A stretch of DNA of 64,000 bases from Candidatus Endomicrobium macrotermitis (lineage in GTDB: Bacteria > Elusimicrobiota > Endomicrobiia > Endomicrobiales > Endomicrobiaceae), in the NCBI GenBank assembly GCA_031271405.1, contig JAISVT010000023.1:1-64000 (forward strand). The letters are read 5' to 3'. The notes beneath the pieces are model-generated. The model ran no database searches and was not told the DNA's origin. It saw nothing but the letters and a program-made list of their open reading frames with translations. Of the stretch, positions 48,066 through 57,197 are shown piece after piece (position 1 is the stretch's first letter; every line of letters starts with the position of its first letter). A program made the position numbers and the translations under genes.

Positions 48066-49643
48066 TTATAGGGCACCGTTCAAAATTTCACAATCTATTT
48101 TTTCTTCAGCCTGCGGCCTGAAGACGTTTTTATATCCGCTTCGTTTAAAAGACTTCAGAGCGGCCGAAGAGCTTTTTTCATCGGAATGCGTCAAAAATAT
48201 TTTCGCGGTTTTATCTTGGTTCGCAAACCATTTTTTAAGCATGTCAAAATCCGGATGGTCTGAAAATATCTCGTACTTTTTTATCTTAGCGTGCGTTTTT
48301 AAGCCGTCTATGTTTTTACCGGAAAGAAGTTTCCCCGCATTGCTTGACGGACTCACGTAATTTACCGACATAATAAAAACGCCGTCTTCGGGAACCAGCT
48401 TCGAAACAAGCCCTGCCGACATCCCTTTGTCCATATCGCCGCTTGAAGAGAACAGTATCATCTGCGTGTCGTAGCGCCTTACCGGCTGGAGCTTCGCGTT
48501 TTCAGGCATAATGGTTCCGTTTTTATAAACGTCTTCTACAAACCAATTTCCGCTTTTTTTATCCAGTTCTTTCTGATACGCGATTGTTACCGCGTTGGCG
48601 CTCGGGGAAACGGAATATATCGGTATTTCTTTTGAAAGTTCTTTCGAGTCCTGCATAAGTTTAAGTTCGTACAGCACTTTCTGCGTTCTGTTAAGCGACA
48701 GCGCCGGGATCCAGACTATTTTGCCTTTTGACAAGGCGTCAGACAAATCTTTATGAAAAACCTTAAAGCCTTTTTTAGAAAATTTTTCTTTTTTTTCGGC
48801 GTAAGTCGATTCCGTAAAAATAATGTCCGCTTTTTCCGGAACGTCAAACATTCCCGTAAGTTTGGAATAACCGCTGCCCAAATCTCCAGAAAACAGTATT
48901 TTTCTGTCATTTATTTCAAACAATACGCTGGCGGAGCCGGGAATATGCGCGGCGTTTATAAATTTAAACTTTACCGTGTCCGAAGACGAAGTTTCCGGAA
49001 ACGGCGTTTCTTCGCCGTACTCTTTCGTTATAAAAAACTTTTCTATGCCCTCCGCCTCTTTCGCGCTGCATTCTTTGCAAAGCCTGAAAGACGCACCTTC
49101 TTTTTTTTCGATTTCGGACAGCGGCATAATTTTTGCCGATTCGCCGGCGCTTTTTATATTCCTTCTGCAATTATCGGTCCAGTGTATTACCGCGCTTTTG
49201 CCGGAATCAACGGATTTATTTCTTTGGCTCTGCGACCAAAACCATTTTCTTTCTATAAGGTCAAGGCCGTTTCTTTCCCTGAAAAGAAGAAGCGCAAGCT
49301 CTTTTGTAGCCTGCGTGGAGTAAATATTTCCTTTAAAACCTTTGTTTATCAAAAGAGGAATCCTGCCGGAATGGTCTAAATGCGCGTGGGTCAAAATCAA
49401 AGCGTCCGCGTTTATAAGTTCTTCGGGCATATAAAAATTTTGGGAATCGTGATTTCCCTCTCCGGCTCCGGTTTCCATAAAAATCCCGCAGTCGATTATT
49501 ATCTTTTTTCCGTCCGCTTCAAGCAAAAAACAACTGCCAGAAACAATGCCCGCACCGCCGTAAGGCGTTACGGTTGTTTCCGCAGACGAAAAAGATACGC
49601 AAAATATGGCAAATAATACCGCAAACGCCGCTGCTTTTTTCAT
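48066..49643 (-). CDS. MBL-fold/beta-CASP-type metallohydrolase with N-terminal signal peptide
   Basis: MKKAAAFAVLFAIFCVSFSSAETTVTPYGGAGIVSGSCFLLEADGKKIIIDCG ... ALILTHAHLDHSGRIPLL ... HIPGSASVLFEI..ILFSGDLG. Confidence 0.85.
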   Translation of the reverse strand: MKKAAAFAVLFAIFCVSFSSAETTVTPYGGAGIVSGSCFLLEADGKKIIIDCGIFMETGAGEGNHDSQNFYMPEELINADALILTHAHLDHSGRIPLLINKGFKGNIYSTQATKELALLLFRERNGLDLIERKWFWSQSQRNKSVDSGKSAVIHWTDNCRRNIKSAGESAKIMPLSEIEKKEGASFRLCKECSAKEAEGIEKFFITKEYGEETPFPETSSSDTVKFKFINAAHIPGSASVLFEINDRKILFSGDLGSGYSKLTGMFDVPEKADIIFTESTYAEKKEKFSKKGFKVFHKDLSDALSKGKIVWIPALSLNRTQKVLYELKLMQDSKELSKEIPIYSVSPSANAVTIAYQKELDKKSGNWFVEDVYKNGTIMPENAKLQPVRRYDTQMILFSSSGDMDKGMSAGLVSKLVPEDGVFIMSVNYVSPSSNAGKLLSGKNIDGLKTHAKIKKYEIFSDHPDFDMLKKWFANQDKTAKIFLTHSDEKSSSAALKSFKRSGYKNVFRPQAEEKIDCEILNGAL

Positions 49644-49733
49644 AAACCCCAAAATAATTTACAAAGTACAATCGACAAATTTAACGGCTGATATAAAATT
49701 TTTATTTCATATCCCCGTTGTTCTTTGCCGTTA

Positions 49734-51380
49734 TCACATTTTCTCGGGAGCCGAAACGCCGAGCAGGCCTAAGCCGTTTTTAATTATTACGCAAACCGCT
49801 TCTATGAGTTTTAATCTTGCCGAAGTCAAAGCGGAATCGTCGCTTAAAACGCGGCATTTTTCGTAAAATTTATGATAGGTATCGGCAAGTTCGATTAAAT
49901 ACGCGGTAAAGTGATGCGGGCTCATTGTTTTTTCGCATAATGCCAAAGTGTCGCAGAAAGCGGCAAGCTGTTTTATCAAAACTCTCTCTTCTTTTGTGCC
50001 GAGCAAAGACAAGTCCGGGTTTTCGTTTATGTCGGTTCTGTTTTTGCTTTCCCTGAAAATGGAATTGCAGCGGGCATTCACGTACTGCACGTAAAACACG
50101 GGATTTTCGCTTGACTGCTTTTTTGCAAGCTCCAAATCGAAATCCAGTTGGGAGTCCGGGGCGCGAAGCAGAAAGAAAAAACGGCACGCGTCTTTGCCGA
50201 CTTCGTCAATAACCTCTTTTAACGTTATGAATTCCCCGCTACGCGTGGACATCGCGGCGGGCTGCCCGTTTCTCACCAGAGAAACAAGCTGGTACAAAAT
50301 AATTTTCAAAGCCTCTTTCGGAAAGCCCAGCATCTGCACGCAGGCGTTGATTCTCGCCACATAGCCGTGATGGTCGGCTCCCCAAAGGTTCACGAGTTTT
50401 GTAAAACCTCTTTCAAACTTGTTTTTGTGATAAGCTACGTCCGAAGCCAGATAAGTGTACCTGCCGTCCGAACGCTTAAGCACCCTGTCTTTGTCATCGC
50501 CGAATTTTGCCGAAGCAAGCCAAAGCGCGCCGTCCTTTAAATAAGCGTCGCCTTTGGACAAAAGATATTCGCAAGCCCTGTCAACGGCCGTCTTTCCTTC
50601 GGAGTCTTTATCGAAAGCGATAGTCCCTTCGGAAAACCAGTTGTCGAATTCTACTGCAAAATCTTTCAAATCGCTTTCTATCGTTGCAAGAATGTCTTTT
50701 ACCGCTTCTTTTTTAAAATCTGTTTCTTCGATGCTCTTGCCTTCGCTTATAAGCCTTTTTGCAATGTCTTTTATATAATCGCCCTGATAGTGATCCGGCG
50801 GAAAGGGGACTTCGTTACCCTTTAATTGCAAGTACCTTACTTTAACGGACTCGGCTAAAACGAGCATTTGGTTTCCGACGTCGTTTAAATAATACTCTTT
50901 TGAAACGTCATAACCCAGATGTTTCAAAACTCTCGAAAGCGAATCGCCTATCGCAGCCCCGCGGCCGTGGCCTATATGCAAAGGGCCCGTCGGGTTTGCC
51001 GATACGAATTCCGCCATAATTTTTTCTTTGCCGTTCGTTTCTTTTGCGCCGTATTTGTCTTTTTCGGAAATAATCTTTCGCAGTTCTTCAAAAAGAACTT
51101 CGTTTTTTATATGAAGGTTTATAAAGCCGGCTCCGGCGATTTCGGCTTTGTTTACAAAGGCGCTTAAATCTTTCAAAATTAAATCTATGATTTCCGCGGC
51201 GGCGGTTCTCGGGTTGGATTTTATTTTTTTAGCCAAAAGCATAGCCGCGTTTACGGCAAAGTCGGCGTCTATGTTTTTCGGCGGCTCTTCCACCGAGAAA
51301 ACAAAGTTTTCAACGCCTTTTTCTTTTGCGTATTTTCCGATAATTTCTTCAAGTTTTTCCGTAAGCTGTTGTTTGATCAT
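49734..51380 (-). CDS. argS: Arginyl-tRNA synthetase
   Basis: MAEFVSANPTGPLHIGHGRGAAIGDSLSRVLKHLGYDVSKEYYLNDVG. Confidence 0.97.
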   Translation of the reverse strand: MIKQQLTEKLEEIIGKYAKEKGVENFVFSVEEPPKNIDADFAVNAAMLLAKKIKSNPRTAAAEIIDLILKDLSAFVNKAEIAGAGFINLHIKNEVLFEELRKIISEKDKYGAKETNGKEKIMAEFVSANPTGPLHIGHGRGAAIGDSLSRVLKHLGYDVSKEYYLNDVGNQMLVLAESVKVRYLQLKGNEVPFPPDHYQGDYIKDIAKRLISEGKSIEETDFKKEAVKDILATIESDLKDFAVEFDNWFSEGTIAFDKDSEGKTAVDRACEYLLSKGDAYLKDGALWLASAKFGDDKDRVLKRSDGRYTYLASDVAYHKNKFERGFTKLVNLWGADHHGYVARINACVQMLGFPKEALKIILYQLVSLVRNGQPAAMSTRSGEFITLKEVIDEVGKDACRFFFLLRAPDSQLDFDLELAKKQSSENPVFYVQYVNARCNSIFRESKNRTDINENPDLSLLGTKEERVLIKQLAAFCDTLALCEKTMSPHHFTAYLIELADTYHKFYEKCRVLSDDSALTSARLKLIEAVCVIIKNGLGLLGVSAPEKM

Positions 51381-51523
51381 TTTTGTTTTCCGTTATTATT
51401 TTCTCTTATTACTAACCGCGTTTGTCATTAACCTATCCTCATATGTCTTAAATATGGATACCGTTTTTCAACGGTATGACGGCAAAAAGCCGTACACTTC
51501 ACGCTGCCGGCTCCTGACTGCCG

Positions 51524-52021
51524 TTATCCCCACTTCTCGTACTTTATCTTTTCCGGCTGCCATCCGTTTTTGGGCGGATTATTGTCCGCGGATTTCCCTA
51601 TTACCACAAGCGCAAACGGCTTTATGTTTTCCGGCAGTTCAAACAGCTTTGAAAACTCCGACATACGCCCTTCGTTTCCGTAAATTCCGCACCATACCGA
51701 ACCGTACCCTTTAGCCGTTGCGGCAAGAAGCATATTCTGCGCTGCGGCGCCGCAATCCTGCGGAAGGTAATTTTCAAAAACGATGTCCGCGTCTCCTACA
51801 ATCAAAACCGCCGCCGGAGCTTCGAGAACCATCTGCGCCGCCCTGTGAATTTGGGCGATTTTTTTGTGCGTTTCTTTATCTTTCACCACTATAAACGAAA
51901 AACACCTCGTATTTCTTGCCGTAGGGGCGGACATCGCGGCTTTTAAAATATAATTTAAATCTTCTTCTTTGACTTCGTCTTTCGTATATTTTCTTACGCT
52001 TTTTCTCTCAAGCAAAATATC
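51524..52021 (-). CDS. Nitroreductase family protein
   Basis: MDILLERKSVRKYTKDEVKEEDLNYILKAAMSAPTARNTRCFSFIVVKD; start at internal ATG 52021. Confidence 0.88.
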   Translation of the reverse strand, partial: DILLERKSVRKYTKDEVKEEDLNYILKAAMSAPTARNTRCFSFIVVKDKETHKKIAQIHRAAQMVLEAPAAVLIVGDADIVFENYLPQDCGAAAQNMLLAATAKGYGSVWCGIYGNEGRMSEFSKLFELPENIKPFALVVIGKSADNNPPKNGWQPEKIKYEKWG

Positions 52022-52053
52022 CATTTTGACCTCCGTTTGAAGTTTTTTGCCTG

Positions 52054-52638
52054 TCAATCGAATAATTCCGGCTCTATCGAATCGATGCCTTTTCTGTACA
52101 TATTCTTAAATATGTATTTCGCTACGGAAACCATTGTCAGCACGTCTGCCATCGCCCTGTGTTTTATATCCGCTTCAACGCCTATGGCCGCGGCAATGTT
52201 TCCCAAAACGTTGGAATCGAAAGAAAAATACTGCCTTGCAAGTTTTAAAGTGTCTATATAACGCGCGCCTTTTAAAATAATTCCGCTTTCTTTGAGTTCT
52301 TTGGATACAAAAGTCAAATCGAATTTGGCGTTATGGCAAACAAGCGTTCCCGTTCCTATAAAATCCGATATGTCTTTTGCTATGTCTTTAAACCGCGGAG
52401 AATTTAAAACCATATTATCGTATATCGAATGGATTTTTGAGCATTCCGAAGGAATGGGCTGCCCGGGGTTTACAAGGCTCTCATATCTTTCTTCAACGCC
52501 GCTTTTGAGTTTAAGCATTGCAATTTCAACTATTTTCGCGCCTTTCGAACAGTCAAGCCCGGTAGTTTCGATATCTAAAAACACCAAATCGTCCGGAGAT
52601 TTGGTATGTAAAATTTTGGAATCCGTATAATCTGTCAT
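52054..52638 (-). CDS. DEDDh 3'-5' exonuclease (DnaQ/PolC epsilon-like)
   Basis: LVFLDIETTGLDCSKGAKIVEIAMLKL ... LVCHNAKFDLTFV ... HRAMADVLTM. Confidence 0.92.
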   Translation of the reverse strand: MTDYTDSKILHTKSPDDLVFLDIETTGLDCSKGAKIVEIAMLKLKSGVEERYESLVNPGQPIPSECSKIHSIYDNMVLNSPRFKDIAKDISDFIGTGTLVCHNAKFDLTFVSKELKESGIILKGARYIDTLKLARQYFSFDSNVLGNIAAAIGVEADIKHRAMADVLTMVSVAKYIFKNMYRKGIDSIEPELFD

Positions 52639-52717
52639 AGTCCGCGCCCGTATTGTTTTTTTATAATCTATAATTATATAATAAATATGCAGTTTTATAA
52701 AATAACCGGGGGTTAAA

Positions 52718-53284
52718 ATGAAAAAGTTTTTAGCGGTTTTGGCTTTGATCTGCCTTTCTTCAACAGCGGTTTTTGCGGCAATGGATACGGATCAGGAATT
52801 TATAGTTAAAGCGGGAATACAGCCGCAGAGTTCTATGTCCGTAAACGGCAAGACCGAAGATGCCAATATAGGAATTACCGCGGGATTCGAATATTTCAAA
52901 TACTTAAATAACATTGTGGCTGTCGGCGCAGGCGCTTCTTACGATTTGCCCAGAAAATTCAAAAGCAATACCTCCGGCGGTTCCGTTTCTTTTCTTCCTA
53001 TGTCTGTAGCAATAAAAGCCCGCACGCCGCTTCACGGGCTTGAAAACAATTACCCTTTTATAGTAGGCAGGCTGGGGTTTTCGGCATTTATGAATAACGC
53101 GAACTGGATTAAATCTTCAAGCGGCGGGCTTTATTACTCCATAGGAGTAGGCGTAAGCATAAGCAATCTTGTAATAGAAGCCGCTTACGGCGCAAGCAAA
53201 TTTTCTTATAATGACCCGTCTGAACAAAGCTTTGACGGAACATATTCTACAATCTCCCTTACCGCAGGGTTTAAGTTCGAATAA
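52718..53284 (+). CDS. Small outer-membrane beta-barrel protein
   Basis: Signal peptide MKKFLAVLALICLSSTAVFA, ~8 amphipathic strands. Confidence 0.7.
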   Translation: MKKFLAVLALICLSSTAVFAAMDTDQEFIVKAGIQPQSSMSVNGKTEDANIGITAGFEYFKYLNNIVAVGAGASYDLPRKFKSNTSGGSVSFLPMSVAIKARTPLHGLENNYPFIVGRLGFSAFMNNANWIKSSSGGLYYSIGVGVSISNLVIEAAYGASKFSYNDPSEQSFDGTYSTISLTAGFKFE

Positions 53285-53381
53285 AGTAATTATACAAGTG
53301 CAAATAAAACAGGGCATAAGACTTTTGTTACGCCCTGTTTTGTTTTTTCTAAAAAACACAAAAAACTTTAGGCCTGTTCGC

Positions 53382-53795
53382 TTAATAGGTTATAAAGGGC
53401 TTTAGTTTTTTTAACAACTTTAGCCTATTTTTATTCTTTAAATAGCATTCCCAAACCCGAATTACTTGCCATCCCTTACTTTTAAGATTTTCAGATACTT
53501 CTTTATCTCTTTTCTTGTTGCGAAGTCTTTTAGATGTCCAGTATTGGTTGTTATCTTTGGGAGTGATATTTCTGCATTTATGTCCGTGCCAAAAACATCC
53601 GTCTACAAACATTGCGATTTTTCTTTCTATGAATACAAAATCTGGCTTTCCCTCTATCTTACAACCTCTACGCCAACCGGTAATATCGTTTTCTTTAAAT
53701 ATCTCTATTAGTTTTAACTCCGTAGATTTATTTTTTTCAGATTTTACTCTTCGCATTATATCAGAACGCTTTACTTTATCAAAAATATCGCTCAT
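53382..53795 (-). CDS. vsr: Very short patch repair (Vsr) endonuclease
   Basis: RSDIMRRVKSEKNKSTELKLIEIFKENDITGWRRGCKIEGKPDFVFIERKIAMFVDGCFWHGHKC. Confidence 0.95.
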   Translation of the reverse strand: MSDIFDKVKRSDIMRRVKSEKNKSTELKLIEIFKENDITGWRRGCKIEGKPDFVFIERKIAMFVDGCFWHGHKCRNITPKDNNQYWTSKRLRNKKRDKEVSENLKSKGWQVIRVWECYLKNKNRLKLLKKLKPFITY

Positions 53796-54526
53796 ATAGC
53801 GTATTCCGCCAATTTTACTGGTTCCAATAAATCTATAATACGATGGACTTTTAATTTTAGTTGAATATTATTACCTGGATGCCGAATATTAGTTTTGGGA
53901 ATATCTTTGCTTAAAGAACCATTACCGCCTTTTCTTTGAAATGCCACACAACATCCAATATTAAAACCGCCCTTCGTAAAAACTATATTAGTCGGCAAAC
54001 TATTTAAAACATCTTTCATTGCGTATATTTTAACTACGGAAGTATCTCTATTATAAAGGACCAGAATTTCACGACTAGGATTGTTTGCAAATCCATACTT
54101 CAATATTCCTTTTGCATTTTTAGCGAAAAATACACCCCATTTTTCTTGTTGTTCTTGTGAAAATAAAACATTCCTAGTATTTTTAGACTTGGCAACGATA
54201 ATATTTTCCAACTCTACTTTCTCCCGTTGCCCAAGTGCAAAATCGTCACAAAATTTAGATACGCTTGTTCTCGTTAATTGATTAAACCCTACGTTATCCC
54301 TAAATCCTTTCACATTAGCATCTATATAGTGCCCACAAGTGAAATTTATTCTAACATCTGATTTATCTCCGTAAATACCGCCGCCGGCCGTATTAGATAA
54401 TGAACCTTGAATATTAAACTTATTTTTCATTTTTTCAATAACAGCGGGATGGTCAATAATACTATTCTTAATTAAAATTTCTATATTCATTCCTGCAAAA
54501 GCGTTTTTATTATTTTTGTTTTTCAT
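53792..54526 (-). CDS. Putative type II restriction endonuclease
   Basis: Sits between the cytosine methyltransferase and vsr with operon-like overlaps; no family recognised directly; GGIYGDKSDVRI and HPGNNIQLKLK are nuclease-like motifs. Confidence 0.6.
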   Translation of the reverse strand: MKNKNNKNAFAGMNIEILIKNSIIDHPAVIEKMKNKFNIQGSLSNTAGGGIYGDKSDVRINFTCGHYIDANVKGFRDNVGFNQLTRTSVSKFCDDFALGQREKVELENIIVAKSKNTRNVLFSQEQQEKWGVFFAKNAKGILKYGFANNPSREILVLYNRDTSVVKIYAMKDVLNSLPTNIVFTKGGFNIGCCVAFQRKGGNGSLSKDIPKTNIRHPGNNIQLKLKVHRIIDLLEPVKLAEYAI

Positions 54527-54527
54527 T

Positions 54528-55475
54528 TTATTTTACCTTTATACTGTCATATACATAACCAATCATTTCAGGAACAACGGCATTTCCAAGTTGCTGATAA
54601 CCTTGCATTCCATCGCTAACAAAATGCCTTGTGGGAAAGCCCATAACTTTTTTGCATTCATTTACAGTTAAACGCCTTATCCCCTGCTTTGTATTATATA
54701 ATCCTGTTCTTGCTCCAACGCCCCCGCCATATGCAGATTGAGTTATCGCATGTCCTTTAGGACTATAAATTCTTTCCCCTTGCCCTCCTTTGTTTACAAT
54801 GCCAACACGAATAGGTTCTAATTTATTTTTAATTTCTTTCTCATTTTTTAATATCTGTATATCATTACGATTAATTATAAAATCTTTATCAACTTCTTTT
54901 TCTAAAACATCCTCTAAAAATACTTTTTTTCTACTTTCTTTTGGCGGTGCGTAATCTAAAGTCTGCTTACAGCATTTTTTCATATCCTTTCTTAAAGCTA
55001 CAAAATAAACGCGTTCTCTTGCCTGCGGGATGCCGAAATACGATGCGTTTAACACATGTTTATGCAGATTGTAACCGCTTTCGTCTAATTTTGTTTCTAT
55101 CGTATTTATAACATTGCCGTTATCAATAGTCAGTATGTTTTTAACGTTTTCCAGAAGTAATATGTATGGTTTATGAAATTCTGCTATTCTTTGTATTTCA
55201 TAAAACAGTCTCCCTCTCGGATCAGAAGTTCCACCCTGTTTACCCGATATGCTAAAAGGCTGACAGGGAAAACCTGCGCATAAAATATCGTGTTTAGGAA
55301 TTTTATTTGCCGGAATTTCCGTTATATCGCCGGCAGGTTTTTCGCCAAAATTCTTTTTATATATATCTTGAGCATACGGGTCTATGTCGCTTGAAAAAAC
55401 ACATTCTAAACCCCTCTTTTCCAATGCAATCCTAAACCCTCCAATACCACAAAACAAATCAACAAATTTATGCAT
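54528..55475 (-). CDS. DNA (cytosine-5-)-methyltransferase
   Basis: MHKFVDLFCGIGGFRIALEKRGL ... CAGFPCQPFSISGKQGG ... LLENVKNI ... RRLTVNECKKVMGFP ... QQLGNAVVP. Confidence 0.96.
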   Translation of the reverse strand: MHKFVDLFCGIGGFRIALEKRGLECVFSSDIDPYAQDIYKKNFGEKPAGDITEIPANKIPKHDILCAGFPCQPFSISGKQGGTSDPRGRLFYEIQRIAEFHKPYILLLENVKNILTIDNGNVINTIETKLDESGYNLHKHVLNASYFGIPQARERVYFVALRKDMKKCCKQTLDYAPPKESRKKVFLEDVLEKEVDKDFIINRNDIQILKNEKEIKNKLEPIRVGIVNKGGQGERIYSPKGHAITQSAYGGGVGARTGLYNTKQGIRRLTVNECKKVMGFPTRHFVSDGMQGYQQLGNAVVPEMIGYVYDSIKVK

Positions 55476-55508
55476 TTAGCACCCTCCCTACTATTATTTC
55501 CTACAAAT

Positions 55509-55561
55509 AAAAAAGACGACCTTTTGATTTATGCGAGACCAATCCCATAAACAAAAGGTCG
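55509..55561 (-). terminator. Intrinsic terminator within the R-M leader
   Basis: CGACCTTTTG TTTATG [GGATTGGTCTCG] CATAAA T CAAAAGGTCG TCTTTTTT: 16 bp with one bulge, 12-nt loop, U-tract. Confidence 0.8.
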
Positions 55562-55638
55562 CCATCGGTTTCATATGCCGTCCGAAAACGGCATACTACT
55601 CCCTTTATAACTGGCGACACTTTTTTGGGTTGGTCTCG
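55509..55638 (-). ncRNA. Structured RNA leader / attenuator candidate upstream of the R-M operon
   Basis: Minus strand: CGAGACCAACCC...GTCGCCA...ATGCCGT TTTCGG ACGGCAT...TGGCGACC...GGGATTGGTCTCG...CAAAAGGTCGTCTTTTTT; nested stems plus alternative terminator. Confidence 0.65.
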
Positions 55639-55840
55639 TGCTCATATTACTTCAAGCCGGAGAAATGCTCTATTTTAGAAATAGCCATTTCCACCAAAAA
55701 TGTGTCTATTAAATTTTATTAAGCGTCTTTCAACGCTTCACTTTATTCACAGCTCCTAATTTTTCAACAGATTCAAATTTACAGAATTTTCTTTCATTTT
55801 TCAACTAGAACCATTTATTTCCAAATGCCTTTACTTAACG

Positions 55841-57181
55841 TCATAAAAACTCTTCTTCCTTATCTTCCTTATTGCCGTTGGGCACCGCGGTTTCAAGTAC
55901 TGCGGCGGACTGGTCTTCCGGCAGAGCGTCTATGTTTTTGAGTTTATTCATCATTACGTTGGCTCTTGTTCCTACCGCGTCGTCTATATTTCTTATTCCG
56001 CTTTCGAGGTTTTTCTTGACCTTTTCCAAAACGTCGTTAAATTTGCCGAACTCGGTTTTTACGGCTCCCAAAATTTTCCAAACTTCGCTTGAGCGTTTTT
56101 GAATGGACAAAGTCTTGAAACCCATCTGCAAGCTGTTTAAAAACGCGACTAAATTGGTCGGGCCTACTACGATCACCCTGTACTTATTCTGTAAATTTTC
56201 AAATAATCCGACATGGCGCAGTATTTCCGCGTAAAGCCCTTCGGTAGGCACGAAAAGAATAGCGAAATCTGTCGTTTTGGGAGGTTTGATGTATTTGTCG
56301 CTTATATCTTTTGCGCTTTTCTCTATAGCCGTTCTCAATTGTTTGGAAATAGTTTCAACGGAATCGGGATCTTTATCATAAGCTTCGACAAGGCGCTGGT
56401 AATCTTCAAGAGGAAATTTGGAATCTATCGGCAAAAAGACGGGTTCGTTGGCGTCTTTACCGGGAAGCTTGATAGAATACTCCACCACTCTTTTGTCATT
56501 ATCCGCGTCCGGATGATCGTTTTTGACATACTGTTCGGGGGATAAAAACTGCTCCAATATCGCCCCAAGATGCACTTCGCCGAAAATACCGCGGGTTTTC
56601 ACGTTTGTCAGCACTTTTTTCAGGTCGCCGACTCCGCTTGCCAGATTCGACATTTCGCCGAGCCCTTTATGAACGGCGTCAAGGCGCTCGCTTATCAATT
56701 TAAACGATTCGTTGAAGCGTTTTTCAACGCTTTCCTGTAATTTTTCATCGACAATTTTTCTCATATCCTCAAGTTTTTTGTTATTGTCGGTTTGAATGTC
56801 GGTAAGCTTTTTTTCAACGGTCTCTCTTATTTCTTTTAATTTGTCTTCCGTTTCTTTTTTAATGTTATTATGCCTGTTTATAAGATCGTCGAATTTTTGT
56901 TTGTGCAGTTCGTTAAAGTCTTTTATCGTATTCGCGAGAATTTCACCCAAACCCTTAAAAGTATTGCTAAGTTCCTCTCTGCTGATTTTGAAAGCTTCCT
57001 GGTTTTCGTTTCTGTTCCTGCTGAACTCATTCCTGATCAAAGAATCCATGCGCTCAACGGCTATTGAAAACTTTGCCAATTCGTTCTCATCCACTTTAGC
57101 TTTCTTAAAAATCGTGATAAGAAGCACGGTAATAACAAGAACAGCCACGGAACTCAGCAAAATCATCTCAAGTACGCTCAT
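55841..57181 (-). CDS. rmuC: DNA recombination protein RmuC
   Basis: MSVLEMILLSSVAVLVITVLLITIF; coiled coil; GEVHLGAILEQFLSPEQYVKN...EYSIKLPGKD..VFLPIDSKFPLEDYQRL. Start at 57181 rather than 57346. Confidence 0.95.
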   Translation of the reverse strand: MSVLEMILLSSVAVLVITVLLITIFKKAKVDENELAKFSIAVERMDSLIRNEFSRNRNENQEAFKISREELSNTFKGLGEILANTIKDFNELHKQKFDDLINRHNNIKKETEDKLKEIRETVEKKLTDIQTDNNKKLEDMRKIVDEKLQESVEKRFNESFKLISERLDAVHKGLGEMSNLASGVGDLKKVLTNVKTRGIFGEVHLGAILEQFLSPEQYVKNDHPDADNDKRVVEYSIKLPGKDANEPVFLPIDSKFPLEDYQRLVEAYDKDPDSVETISKQLRTAIEKSAKDISDKYIKPPKTTDFAILFVPTEGLYAEILRHVGLFENLQNKYRVIVVGPTNLVAFLNSLQMGFKTLSIQKRSSEVWKILGAVKTEFGKFNDVLEKVKKNLESGIRNIDDAVGTRANVMMNKLKNIDALPEDQSAAVLETAVPNGNKEDKEEEFL

Positions 57182-57197
57182 GTACGTCCCCCCGTTT

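Noticed and set aside
51450-51520. Small hairpins (taccgtttttcaacggta, acggcaaaaagccgt) between argS and the nitroreductase gene
   Set aside because: Probably terminator or repeat debris; too short and isolated to support a specific claim.
55509-55638. Assigning the R-M leader to a known riboswitch (e.g. yybP-ykoY/Mn) or to 6S RNA
   Set aside because: AAAGGGAGTAG...CGACCTTT is loosely reminiscent of yybP-ykoY, but the rest of the expected conserved core is not visible by eye, and 6S architecture is not matched. A covariance search is needed before naming it.
55531-55722. Plus-strand 63-aa ORF MRDQSHKQKVAIGFICRPK...
   Set aside because: Overlaps the structured minus-strand leader; no family resemblance and no evident ribosome-binding site.
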